Below are positions 57,053-64,000 of a stretch of 64,000 bases of DNA, in pieces (within the stretch, counting starts at the first letter, position 1; every line of letters starts with the position of its first letter). This DNA is from Granulicella rosea. GTDB taxonomy: Bacteria; Acidobacteriota; Terriglobia; Terriglobales; Acidobacteriaceae. Where the stretch lies: positions 186,001 through 250,000 of the forward strand of contig NZ_FZOU01000007.1 of the NCBI RefSeq assembly GCF_900188085.1, read 5' to 3'. The notes below the pieces were generated by a model that did no database searches, was not told the DNA's origin, and saw nothing but the letters and a program-made list of their open reading frames with translations. The translations under genes were made by a program, and so were the position numbers.

Positions 57053-58078
57053 TTATGCCGGGCGCGAGAGCTGCGTCTCGGCCGAGCTGGGTGCGATGCA
57101 GGAGCGGTTGCGGCCGCCGCGTTTAGCTGCGTAGAGGGCCAGGTCGGCCTCGGCCAGCCACTGGTCGGCGGTCGCATGCTCCGGGCCGATGGCGGAGATG
57201 CCGAAGCTGGCCGTGACCTTGATTGGCGGGTCGTTTTCGATCTCGATCGCCTCGATCGCCTTGCGGAAGCGTTCGGCCGAGCGGGAGGCGTCGCGGAGCG
57301 TGGCCTCGGCCAGCAGGATGCCGAACTCCTCGCCGCCCAGCCGGCCCAGCACGTCGGTGGCGCGGAGCAGCGCGTTCAGCTTGGCGCCCACGGCGCGCAG
57401 CACGGCGTCGCCCGCGGCGTGTCCCCAGGTGTCGTTGACTTTCTTGAAGTGGTCGAGATCAAGCACCAGCAGCGCAGACGAGCGGGCATACCGGCCGTAG
57501 CGGGCGATGGCCTTGTCGACCTCCACCGTGAAGCCCCGGCGGGTCGCGGCGCCGGTGACGAAGTCGATCTGCGCGACGCGGCGCAGCTCCAGCTCCTCCG
57601 CGGCGAGGGCGGCGAAGCTCTTCAGCACCTCGATCTGGCTGGGCGTGTACTCGCGCGGAATGGTGTCGATCGCGCACAGCGAACCGACGTTGTAGCCATC
57701 GGGCGTGCAGAGCGGCACACCGACGTAGCTGCGGATGAAGGGCGCGCCCGTCACCAGGGGGTTCGTCGCGAAGCGCGGGTCCAAACGGGCATCGGGAATG
57801 TACAGCGGCTCGCGCGCCTGGATGGTGTGGGTGCAGAAGGAGACCTCGCGCGTGGTCTCGGTGGTGTCGCCCATTCCGATGCAGGATTTGAACCACTGCC
57901 GCTCGGAGTCGATGAGCGAGATGATCGCGATCGGCACCTGCATCACGGCCTTCACCAGGCCTGCGATGCGGTCGAAGGGCGCCTCGCGCGGGGTGTCGAG
58001 AATCTGATAGCGCTGCAGGGCGAGGACGCGGCCCTGCTCATCGTTCAACTTCGGGTCGCTCAGTCTGGTATCGATCAT
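57053..58078 (-). CDS. GAF-GGDEF diguanylate cyclase
   Basis: 341 residues from the ATG at 58078. The frame runs further to 58300 but overlaps the upstream gene's body. An N-terminal GAF domain (about 20-165) with PIAIISLIDSERQWFKSCIG, VSFCTHTIQAREPLYIPDAR and VGVPLCTPDGYNVGSLCAID matches the acidobacterial/proteobacterial GAF sensor. The GGDEF domain has LLVLDLDHFKKVNDTWGHAA and LGGEEFGIL (residues 248-252) with I-site RATD (239-242) for product inhibition, so it is active-type. It makes cyclic-di-GMP. The start overlaps the stop of the small gene upstream (ATGA). Confidence 0.92.
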   Translation of the reverse strand: MIDTRLSDPKLNDEQGRVLALQRYQILDTPREAPFDRIAGLVKAVMQVPIAIISLIDSERQWFKSCIGMGDTTETTREVSFCTHTIQAREPLYIPDARLDPRFATNPLVTGAPFIRSYVGVPLCTPDGYNVGSLCAIDTIPREYTPSQIEVLKSFAALAAEELELRRVAQIDFVTGAATRRGFTVEVDKAIARYGRYARSSALLVLDLDHFKKVNDTWGHAAGDAVLRAVGAKLNALLRATDVLGRLGGEEFGILLAEATLRDASRSAERFRKAIEAIEIENDPPIKVTASFGISAIGPEHATADQWLAEADLALYAAKRGGRNRSCIAPSSAETQLSRPA

Positions 58079-58317
58079 GCCTGCCTCATTATGGTTTTGA
58101 TTGCGCGCAGAAGCTCGTCCCGGTAGGACTCCACCACGACCGTGACGCTGGTTTCGATCTGCTCTTCGCTGACGCCGGCCGACTGCAGGCTGCGGACAAG
58201 CCGCGCAAGATTTTCGCGATGCCGGTGCAGGCTGGCATGGAGCGCGTCGGGAATCTCCAGCCCCGTAAATGGGTCGGGAATCACCGTGCCGTCTCGCCAT
58301 TCATAGACATGACTCAT
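58075..58317 (-). CDS. Small helical protein coupled to the GGDEF gene
   Basis: 80 residues from the ATG at 58317, preceded by GAGGAG. A TTG nine codons further is open. MSHVYEWRDGTVIPDPFTGL, EIPDALHASLHRHRENLARL and a final helix SVTVVVESYRDELLRAIKTI. Its stop overlaps the cyclase start (ATGA), so both are made in equal amounts. The strong coupling suggests it binds or regulates the diguanylate cyclase. No family is recognised. Confidence 0.75.
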   Translation of the reverse strand: MSHVYEWRDGTVIPDPFTGLEIPDALHASLHRHRENLARLVRSLQSAGVSEEQIETSVTVVVESYRDELLRAIKTIMRQA

Positions 58318-58545
58318 CTCGGAGCGCTCCTCTGATTTCCGCAAACGTTCGGCTCAAACGGCTGTGCGAGGTAACCCGCCCGTGCCGATAGTTTGAACTT
58401 TATGGTTACCGAGGTGGTGGGACCATGCCACTTTCAGGGCAGAGATTGCAACGGCCATGGCATGCATGGGCGCCGAATGGGTCAGGCCTCGGTCAGGGGT
58501 GGCTTTGTTTTTGCCCAGGCACGCTGAAGCCGCGTCCCTGGCGAA

Positions 58546-59442
58546 TCACTCGCGACCGGCGAGAATCGCGTCCGCCACGGCGGCGGCGGCGACCGCCGTC
58601 ACGACATCGTGGACGCGCAGGAGATGCGCTCCGGCCAGGATCGCCGCGACCTCGGACGCCGCATCGGCAGCCGCGCGGGCTTCCGGCGCGGGCTCCTGCA
58701 TATGGGGCGGACGGCGCGTCAGCAACTGGCGCAGGAAGCTCTTGCGACTCGTCCCGGCCAGCATGGGGTAGCCCAGCGCCTGCAGGCCGTCGAGTTCCGC
58801 GTGCAGCCGCAGATTCTCGTCGCCGCGTTTGCCGAATCCGAAGCCGGGGTCGAGCACGATGCTCTGGCGCGCGATGCCGGCGGCCTGCGCGGCGTGCAGG
58901 CGCTCTGCGAGGCCGTCGAGGATCGCCGGCAGCACCGGCCCGGCGGGCAGCGGCGCCTGCCGCAGCCAGTCCCGCGGACCGCCGCGCGTGTGCATCAGCA
59001 CCAGCCCGCAGCCGCTGGCGGCGACGGTTGCCGCCATCTCCGCGTCCCACAGCAGGCCGGAGACGTCGTTGACGATCTCCGCGCCCGCCGCGATCGCCGC
59101 CGCAGCCGTGGCCGCATGGTAGGTGTCGACCGAGACGACCGCCTGCGGCTGCTCGCGCAGGATGGCCGCGAGCACCGGCAGGATACGGTCCTGCTCCTCG
59201 GCCGGCGAGACAGGCGAGGCGTTCGGCCGCGTGGACTCGCCGCCGAGGTCGAGGAGGTCCGCGCCCTGTTCGAGCAGCGTGAGCGCATGCTCGACCGCGC
59301 GTTCCGGCGCGAAGAAGCAGCCGCCGTCGGAGAAGCTGTCCGGCGTGACGTTCAGGATCGCCATCAGCAGCGTTCGCTCGCCCAGCGGCAGGCTGCGGCT
59401 GCGGAGCCGCCAGGAGAAGCGTGGGCGCTGAGCGAAGGGCAT
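58546..59442 (-). CDS. folP: Dihydropteroate synthase
   Basis: Joins p-aminobenzoate and dihydropterin pyrophosphate in folate synthesis and is the target of sulfonamides. 298 residues. MAILNVTPDSFSDGG, DLLDLGGESTRPNASPVS, VSVDTYHAATAAAAIAAGA, IVNDVSGLLWD, VLMHTRGGPRDW, VLDPGFGFGKRGDENLRL, LAGTSRKSFLRQLLTRRPPH and a final RVHDVVTAV are all present, in the normal order. The start could also be at LLMAILNVTP internally. The ATG at 59442 is used. No folK, folB or ftsH is next to it in this window. Confidence 0.95.
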   Translation of the reverse strand: MPFAQRPRFSWRLRSRSLPLGERTLLMAILNVTPDSFSDGGCFFAPERAVEHALTLLEQGADLLDLGGESTRPNASPVSPAEEQDRILPVLAAILREQPQAVVSVDTYHAATAAAAIAAGAEIVNDVSGLLWDAEMAATVAASGCGLVLMHTRGGPRDWLRQAPLPAGPVLPAILDGLAERLHAAQAAGIARQSIVLDPGFGFGKRGDENLRLHAELDGLQALGYPMLAGTSRKSFLRQLLTRRPPHMQEPAPEARAAADAASEVAAILAGAHLLRVHDVVTAVAAAAVADAILAGRE

Positions 59443-59564
59443 AAGGACAGGGTATAGGGTTCGGGGAGATGCAGGGAACAGGGCGTAGGGAATGAAGCGG
59501 GCGTTACGAGGCCTTTGCTCTTCGTGTTTGTCCTCCTCGCAGAGGATCTGCTCCTCGCCTCCGA

Positions 59565-59598
59565 CTTACAGCCATACAGCTTGCAGCTTTAAGCTCTC
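59565..59598. repeat. Family C palindromic repeat, weak copy
   Basis: CTTACAGCCATACAGCTTGC continues AGCTTTAAGCTCTCG, related to the other AGCTTACAGC elements. Confidence 0.4.
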
Positions 59599-59631
59599 GA
59601 AGACCCACCCCCGTGCTCTACACTCACCGGT

Positions 59632-61245
59632 ATGAGCAGTCGCGTAAAAGCAACAGGCTGTCTGGCCCTGCTGTTCTGCACAGCGCTGCTGCCCGCCCAG
59701 CAGCCGGTCCAGAGCACGCCGCTCGGGCGAAAGATCGCCGCGCTCGTCGGCGCGCCGGACGTGGTGCGCGATCACTGGGGCGTCGCGGTCTATGGGCTCG
59801 ACGGCCGCCTGCTCTACGGGCTGAACGAGGGCCAGCTCTTCCAGCCCGCGAGCAACGCCAAGCTCTTCACCACCGCCGCCGCGCTGGCCGTGCTGGGCGA
59901 GAACGCCAGCTTCCAGACCGACATCATCGGCCGCGGCGTCTGGTCCGCCAACGCGCTGAAGGGCGACGTGATCCTTCGCGGCGGGGGCGAGCCGAACCTC
60001 TCCGGACGCGCGCTGCCCTACGCCGGCGGCGAAGATCCCGGTGGCGCGCCTCCACTGCGCTACCTTGAACAGATGGCCGACACGGTCGCGGCGACGGGGC
60101 TGAAGACCATCGCCGGCGATATCGTTGGCGACGACACGTTCTTTCCCTGGGAGCCGTACCCGCGCGACTGGGCGTCGGATGATCTGGTCTGGGGCTACGG
60201 CGCGCCGGTCTCCGCGCTGACGGTGAACGACAACCAGATCAAGGCGACCGTCTCCCCCAGCCAGCAGGGCGCGCCGGCGCTGATCGCGCTCGACCCCGCC
60301 GTGCCGTACTACACGGTCGTCAACACCGTGATGACCGGCCCGCCGAAGAGCGGAACCTCCGTCCAGTTCGAGCGCCAAGTGGGCTCGAAGGTGCTGCGCG
60401 TCTTCGGGACGATCGCGGCAGGCGATGCGGCCGATGTGGAAGAGATCGCCATTCAGGACCCGGCCGAGTACGCCGCCATCGCCTTCAAGGCGATGCTGGA
60501 GGCGCGCGGCATCGCCGTACAAGGCACAGCGCGGGCCGAGCACCGGCTCTCGCAGGACGCGCAGGCGTTCGCGGCGGAGACGCATGTCGACGCGCCAGGG
60601 CTGCGTTCGCTCGGGCCGAATGAAGGCGTCGGACGGGCGCGGAGCCTTACCTTTACAAGCTGCGATCATTGCGATCCTAAGACTATGCCTGTCGAGAAGA
60701 TTCTCGCCACGCATCGTTCCCACCCGCTGAACGACGACATCGTCATGACCAACAAGGTCAGCCAGAACCTGCACGTCGAACTGCTGCTCCACCATCTCGG
60801 CATGCAGTATGGCGAGGACGGCTCGACCGCGCAGGGTGTCCGCGTCGTCCGGGCCTTTCTGCTGCGGGCGGGGCTCGACCCGCAGGACTTCGTCTTCTTC
60901 GACGGCTCGGGCATGAGCGGGCACGACCTGGTCACGCCGCGCGCCGCCGCGAAGATCCTGCTCTACGCGACGAAACAGCCCTGGGGCGAACTCTACCGCT
61001 CGTCCCTGCCCATCGCCGGAGTCGACGGCACGCTCGAAGGCCGCTTCGCCAAATCCCCGCTGAAGGGCAAGCTCCACGCCAAGACCGGCACCACCGGCGA
61101 GTCGCGCGCGCTGAGCGGCTACGTGGAATGCGCGAGCGGCAGGACGGTCGTCTTCTCCATCATGGTCGGCAACCACCCGCCCAGCACCAGCTTCGACCGG
61201 ACGGTGATGGATAAGATCGTCGAGGCGATTGCTGCTGGGAACTGA
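59632..61245 (+). CDS. dacB: D-alanyl-D-alanine carboxypeptidase/endopeptidase (PBP4-type)
   Basis: 537 residues, peptidase family S13. The signal peptide includes LALLFCTALLPAQ. The SxxK motif is S74NAK77 in FQPASNAKLFTT. SxN is in NKVSQNLHVELLL, and KTG in LHAKTGTTGESRAL. Two inserted domains between SxxK and SxN are usual for PBP4 and account for the length. The enzyme trims or cuts peptidoglycan cross-links in the periplasm. It is a single gene. A family B repeat follows it. Confidence 0.95.
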   Translation: MSSRVKATGCLALLFCTALLPAQQPVQSTPLGRKIAALVGAPDVVRDHWGVAVYGLDGRLLYGLNEGQLFQPASNAKLFTTAAALAVLGENASFQTDIIGRGVWSANALKGDVILRGGGEPNLSGRALPYAGGEDPGGAPPLRYLEQMADTVAATGLKTIAGDIVGDDTFFPWEPYPRDWASDDLVWGYGAPVSALTVNDNQIKATVSPSQQGAPALIALDPAVPYYTVVNTVMTGPPKSGTSVQFERQVGSKVLRVFGTIAAGDAADVEEIAIQDPAEYAAIAFKAMLEARGIAVQGTARAEHRLSQDAQAFAAETHVDAPGLRSLGPNEGVGRARSLTFTSCDHCDPKTMPVEKILATHRSHPLNDDIVMTNKVSQNLHVELLLHHLGMQYGEDGSTAQGVRVVRAFLLRAGLDPQDFVFFDGSGMSGHDLVTPRAAAKILLYATKQPWGELYRSSLPIAGVDGTLEGRFAKSPLKGKLHAKTGTTGESRALSGYVECASGRTVVFSIMVGNHPPSTSFDRTVMDKIVEAIAAGN

Positions 61246-61283
61246 CGGCTTAGGCAAAAATTTCGTTCGTCCTATGGCAGAAC

Positions 61284-61317
61284 AAGTTAAGGGCACGGCT
61301 GAAACCGTGCCCTTATG
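61284..61317. repeat. Family B repeat, minimal hairpin copy
   Basis: TAAGGGCACGG and CCGTGCCCTTA form a perfect 11-base stem around CTGAAA, the simplest form of family B. Confidence 0.75.
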
Positions 61318-61360
61318 CCAGACGTGCCTTGTTCGGCGGCAAGATGCGAGAATAGTTCCT

Positions 61361-61717
61361 GTGAGACTGAACAGGACTTTTGCCGGATTGGGATTGCTGG
61401 TCGCGGCCTTGGCCATGGGGTGCAAGTCGACGCCTCCGCCGACGCCGATTGCGAATCTGACGCCGCAGCAGGCGGCCGGGCATGCGGTGTTTCAGACGCG
61501 CTGCGCGGTCTGCCACTATGACCGGCAGACGGGCGCGCTGCATGGGCCGTCGTTGCTTGGCGTCTTCAAGAAGCCCGCCCTGCCCAGCGGAGCGGCGGCG
61601 ACCGACGAGCGCGTGACCGCGACCGTCACCCACGGGCGCAACAACATGCCCGCCATGGCCGGGCAGATGGCGCCGGGCGACATGGACGACCTGCTGGCCT
61701 ACCTGCACACCCTATGA
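61361..61717 (+). CDS. c-type cytochrome lipoprotein
   Basis: 118 residues starting with GTG. The frame is open up to 61229 but passes through the family B repeat. Lipobox ALAMGC21K makes it a membrane-attached lipoprotein. The haem site is CAVCH (48-52), and the distal ligand is likely a Met in NNMPAMAG. It is a monohaem class I-type cytochrome c that shuttles electrons on the outer face of the membrane. The ATGA overlap with the next gene couples its translation. Partner oxidase or dehydrogenase not in the window. Confidence 0.85.
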   Translation: MRLNRTFAGLGLLVAALAMGCKSTPPPTPIANLTPQQAAGHAVFQTRCAVCHYDRQTGALHGPSLLGVFKKPALPSGAAATDERVTATVTHGRNNMPAMAGQMAPGDMDDLLAYLHTL

Positions 61718-62088
61718 GCGAATTGACCCCCAACCCACCGGTTCTGGACAAAGGCCGCATGCTGCCGGGCGTCGCGGGCATTGCGCTCTTCATGCTGGTC
61801 TTCACGCTGACGAACGTCTTCGGCGCGCTGACGAACGTCTTCGGCACGGGACGCGGCAAGTACGGCGTGCTGGCGCTCTGCACGATGCTGGCTGCGGGCA
61901 TCTTCGGCCTGCTGCGGATGAGGCGCTGGGGCTGGGCGATGGTGATGGCCGGGGCGATCCTGCTCTTTGCCGGCGACGTCTTCTACTTCGCCCACACGCA
62001 CGCGCCGCAGTTCCTGATCCGCGGGCTGTTCGAGCTGGTGTTCTTCCTTTACCTCGTGAGGCCGGACGTGCGCGACCGCATGGTTTAG
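61714..62088 (+). CDS. Small membrane protein coupled to the cytochrome c gene
   Basis: 124 residues with about four hydrophobic segments (GVAGIALFMLVFTLTNVFG, YGVLALCTMLAAGIFGLL, WGWAMVMAGAILLFAGDVFY, FLIRGLFELVFFLYLV). Its start overlaps the cytochrome stop (ATGA). In the first helix the heptad LTNVFGA-LTNVFGT is a perfect 19-base match between two 21-base units (61808-61848 region). There is no known domain. It may anchor the cytochrome or be a small sensor. Confidence 0.7.
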   Translation: MSELTPNPPVLDKGRMLPGVAGIALFMLVFTLTNVFGALTNVFGTGRGKYGVLALCTMLAAGIFGLLRMRRWGWAMVMAGAILLFAGDVFYFAHTHAPQFLIRGLFELVFFLYLVRPDVRDRMV

Positions 62089-62107
62089 CGCCGTATGGTT
62101 GAGGAGA

Positions 62108-62163
62108 GCCCAGGGCTGAAGCCCTCTTCGTGGTGATGTCGATTCAAAGGGCTGAAGCCCCAT
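62108..62163. repeat. Family B-like repeat, GGGCTGAAGCCC pair
   Basis: AGGGCTGAAGCCCT and AGGGCTGAAGCCCC occur 35 bases apart, each a short palindrome of the GGCTGAAGCC type found in family B. Confidence 0.6.
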
Positions 62164-62171
62164 GCTTTCAC

Positions 62172-62792
62172 CTAACGACCGATTTTGTGACTCCCCACAA
62201 CCGACGCGTGGCCCTGAAGAAACTGCCGGTAGAGCGCCTCCAGAAACGCACCGTCGATCACGCCCGAGCCGATGAGCAGCCGGTAGTAGATCGGCCCGTA
62301 GAGCTGATCGGTCGCCACCTCCAGGTCGATCTCCGGGCGCAGATCGCCCTCCACGACCGCCTGCCGCAGGATGGCGATGACGCCAGCCCGTCGCGGCGCA
62401 ATCCAGCGGGCGAGGAACGCCTGAGCAAGCTCCTCGTCCGACTGCGCCTCCGCCAGCAGCGACCGCACGAGCGTGCCTGAGGGGCCGAGGAAGAAGCGAG
62501 CCTGCAGCTCCAACTGGGCGCGCAGCCGGTGCAACGCGCGCTCGGCAGCGGGAAAGGCCGTCTCGGGGCCGATCAGCTGCAGCAGCGCGTCCATCACCAG
62601 CGCCGCTTTATTCGGCCAGCGCCGGTAGACCGTCATCTTGCCCACACCCGCGCCGGCGGCGATCTGGTCCATACTGATCGCGCGGAAGCCTTTCTCGGAG
62701 ACGAGATCGAGCGTCGCCCGGAGGATGGCGTGTCGCGCAGCCTCGCTTCGGGGGCGTCCAGGCTTCAAGGGCGGGTTGGGTGAGGTGTCCAT
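62172..62792 (-). CDS. TetR family transcriptional repressor, divergent from an SDR gene
   Basis: 206 residues. The N-terminal HTH is RHAILRATLDLVSEKGFRAI, then SMDQIAAGAGVGKMTVYRRW and PNKAALVMDALLQLIG, the TetR pattern. The C-terminal domain includes FLARWIAPRRAGVIAILRQA and VATDQLYGPIYYRLLIGSGV, typical of TetR regulators of the TetR_C_11-like type. It is divergent from an SDR gene across 87 bases that hold two palindromes, which are its probable binding sites. The ligand is unknown. Confidence 0.93.
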   Translation of the reverse strand: MDTSPNPPLKPGRPRSEAARHAILRATLDLVSEKGFRAISMDQIAAGAGVGKMTVYRRWPNKAALVMDALLQLIGPETAFPAAERALHRLRAQLELQARFFLGPSGTLVRSLLAEAQSDEELAQAFLARWIAPRRAGVIAILRQAVVEGDLRPEIDLEVATDQLYGPIYYRLLIGSGVIDGAFLEALYRQFLQGHASVVGSHKIGR

Positions 62793-62811
62793 GCGATCTT
62801 TGCAACTTTAA

Positions 62812-62828
62812 CGATACTTTGAGTATCG
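62812..62828. promoter_or_regulatory. Operator 1 for the TetR/SDR pair
   Basis: CGATACTTTGAGTATCG is a 17-base palindrome with a five-base centre, in the divergent promoter gap. An identical outer motif appears at operator 2. Confidence 0.8.
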
Positions 62829-62845
62829 TATATTCAACAAGAAAA

Positions 62846-62862
62846 CGATACCCACAGTATCG
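62846..62862. promoter_or_regulatory. Operator 2 for the TetR/SDR pair
   Basis: CGATACCCACAGTATCG repeats the CGATAC-N5-GTATCG arms of operator 1, with centres 34 bases apart. It lies 18 bases before the SDR start, so bound repressor would block it. Confidence 0.8.
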
Positions 62863-62879
62863 AATATGGAGAGAAGATC

Positions 62880-63713
62880 ATGGAATCCAGGATCGTTTTG
62901 ATTACAGGCGTCAGCACCGGGTTGGGAAGAGCCTTCGCGGAGGCTCTGCTGGACGCAGGGCACGTGGTCGTCGGCACCGTCCGCAAGACGGAGGCGGTTG
63001 CGGAGTTCGAGAGCCTTCGCCCCGGCCGGGCGCATGCCCGCGTGCTGGACGTGACCGACACGCCCGGCGTCGACCGGACGGTCGCAGAGGTCGAGCGTGA
63101 GATCGGGCCGATCTATGCGCTGATCAACAACGCCGGGTACGGGCATGAGGGCACGCTCGAGGAGTCGCCGCTCGAAGAGCTTCGCCAGCAGTTCGAGGTG
63201 AACGTCTTCGGCGCGGTCGCGGTGATCAAGGCCGTGCTGCCGGGCATGCGGGCACGCCGCGCGGGACGCATCCTGAATGTGACTTCGATGGGCGGACTAA
63301 TGGCCTTTCCGGGCATCTCGTACTACCACGGCAGCAAGTTCGCGCTGGAGGGCATCTCCGCGTCCCTGGGCAAGGAGCTGAAGAGCTTCGGCATCGGCGT
63401 GACGGCGGTCGAGCCGGGAATGTTCCGCACCGATTGGGCGGGCCGCTCCATGGTGCGCTCCGAGCGGCGCATCGCGGACTATGACGCGGTCTTCGAACCC
63501 ATCCGTGCGGCGCGCGCGGCTCGAAGCGGCAATCAGCCGGGCGATCCGGCGAAGGCAGGCAAGGCCATCGTCACGCTGATCGAGTCGAACGACCCGCCGG
63601 CGCACCTGCTGCTGGGTCCGGATGCGTACGAGTACGTCACCAAGGAGATGGACTCCTTGCGGGAGGAGTTTGCGAAGTGGGAGACGGTGACGCGCTCGAC
63701 CAACTTCGACTGA
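62880..63713 (+). CDS. Short-chain dehydrogenase/reductase under TetR control
   Basis: 277 residues. The coenzyme motif TGVSTGLGRAFAEALLDAGH, the NNAG motif INNAGYGHEGTLEESPLEEL, and catalytic Ser in LNVTSMGG with Y-x3-K in SYYHGSKFALEGISASLG are all present. This is a classical SDR of the type that reduces or oxidises carbonyl compounds with NADP(H), as judged from the R in TVRKTEAV. GGAGAGAAG precedes the ATG. Its neighbour is the divergent TetR regulator, and the two palindromes control it. The substrate is probably the inducer or related to it (inference). Confidence 0.93.
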   Translation: MESRIVLITGVSTGLGRAFAEALLDAGHVVVGTVRKTEAVAEFESLRPGRAHARVLDVTDTPGVDRTVAEVEREIGPIYALINNAGYGHEGTLEESPLEELRQQFEVNVFGAVAVIKAVLPGMRARRAGRILNVTSMGGLMAFPGISYYHGSKFALEGISASLGKELKSFGIGVTAVEPGMFRTDWAGRSMVRSERRIADYDAVFEPIRAARAARSGNQPGDPAKAGKAIVTLIESNDPPAHLLLGPDAYEYVTKEMDSLREEFAKWETVTRSTNFD

Positions 63714-63738
63714 AGTCCCAAACCCTGGCATCCCATCT

Positions 63739-63837
63739 GTCATCCTGAGCGAAAGACCTGCATACGATTCGAAGCGCCCATGCCGCTCCAGAGAAAACGC
63801 AGGTAGTTCGGCTACGCTGCGCTTCTTCCAGGATGAC
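63739..63837. repeat. Family A repeat, degenerate inverted pair
   Basis: GTCATCCTGAGCGAAAGACC on the left and GCTACGCTGCGCTTCTTCCA ending GGATGAC on the right. It separates the SDR gene from the edge-crossing VWFA gene. Confidence 0.7.
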
Positions 63838-63878
63838 AGGCTTTTTTTTGTGGAGCTCCATCGAACACTCACGAATGG

Positions 63879-64000
63879 CTACGGGCTGTAGAAGCCTTCG
63901 CGCGCCTGCACGGTCAGCTTGTGGTTCTTCGTTCGCAGCGCGATGCGATGATACGTCTTCGGCGCGGACTCCGGCGGCCGGTAGGCGAGCTGGTATTGCA
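63879..64000 (-). CDS. C-terminal end of a second VWFA-related acidobacterial protein (cut by window edge)
   Basis: The last 40 codons read QYQLAYRPPESAPKTYHRIA, then LRTKNHKLTVQAREGFYSP and TAG. This matches the end of the VWA-related domain: 'Y.LGY.P' strand, a beta hairpin with KNHKLTVQAR, and the closing GFYSP/GYYxP. The same pattern is in the 22733-24307 protein (YTLSYTPSN ... TRAGYYAQ). The start is outside the window. Function unknown. Confidence 0.7.
   Translation of the reverse strand, partial: QYQLAYRPPESAPKTYHRIALRTKNHKLTVQAREGFYSP

Noticed and set aside
59566..61425. A 619-codon minus-strand frame opposite dacB
   Set aside because: The plus strand has the complete SxxK/SxN/KTG set; the antisense frame has only low-complexity residues.

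Overview
The window looks like a chromosomal segment of a soil-type Acidobacteriota, most likely Acidobacteriaceae/Terriglobales. The DNA is GC-rich. It carries two proteins of the acidobacterial VWFA-related family (22733-24307 and the fragment at the right edge). It also has a cupin matching the manganese hydroxynitrile lyase known from Granulicella/Acidobacterium, secreted carboxypeptidase-regulatory-like small proteins, and many dispersed palindromic repeats. I see no rRNA, tRNA, CRISPR array, prophage or transposase. The only sign of horizontally mobile material is a decayed toxin-antitoxin remnant at 20.2-20.5 kb.

Layout. 0-8.3 kb: purine synthesis (purF, purL), dut, an alpha/beta-hydrolase fused to a gluconate-dehydrogenase-subunit-3-like domain, gatB and two small proteins. 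8.3-13.4 kb: a cluster of TCCACA motifs before dnaB, then convergent clpB behind hsp20. 13.5-24.3 kb: membrane and secreted proteins, a Tat-exported glucose-fructose oxidoreductase-like enzyme, an orphan LysW-like protein, a pseudo-rhomboid, an MFS exporter, an SGNH hydrolase and a VWFA protein. 24.5-33.2 kb: aspS, a DUF1287 protein, acetamidase/formamidase, a subclass-B3-like metallo-beta-lactamase, thiE-like, sthA and a ROK protein. 33.2-41.5 kb: three tandem secreted TonB-C-terminal-domain proteins, HAD phosphatase, aldo/keto reductase and an ATP-dependent DNA ligase. 41.7-49 kb: prfA, a large Tes-like radical SAM enzyme, a TPR lipoprotein, and fabF/acpP. 49-54.5 kb: a GH75-like chitosanase and a group with hydroxynitrile lyase, cupin, GlxA-type regulator and HD hydrolase. 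54.6-64 kb: rmuC, a TetR regulator, a GAF-GGDEF cyclase with a small coupled partner, folP, dacB, cytochrome c, and a divergent TetR/SDR pair with two clear operators.

How genes fit together. gatB and an AspRS with the histidine typical of non-discriminating enzymes point to tRNA-dependent amidation. fabF/acpP supply fatty acids, and the radical SAM protein 2 kb away is a candidate for joining acyl chains into membrane-spanning lipids such as iso-diabolic acid (inference). The TetR/SDR pair at the right end is a self-contained regulated unit.

Two dispersed repeat families are prominent: A (GTCATCCTGAGCG...GGACC, often as long inverted pairs) and B (TTAAGGGCACGGCT...CCGTGCCCTTAA). A third, C (AGCTTACAGC-type), is smaller. 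One copy of A lies in frame inside purL and one copy of B in frame inside the DNA ligase gene, so the repeats add peptide segments to essential or repair proteins.
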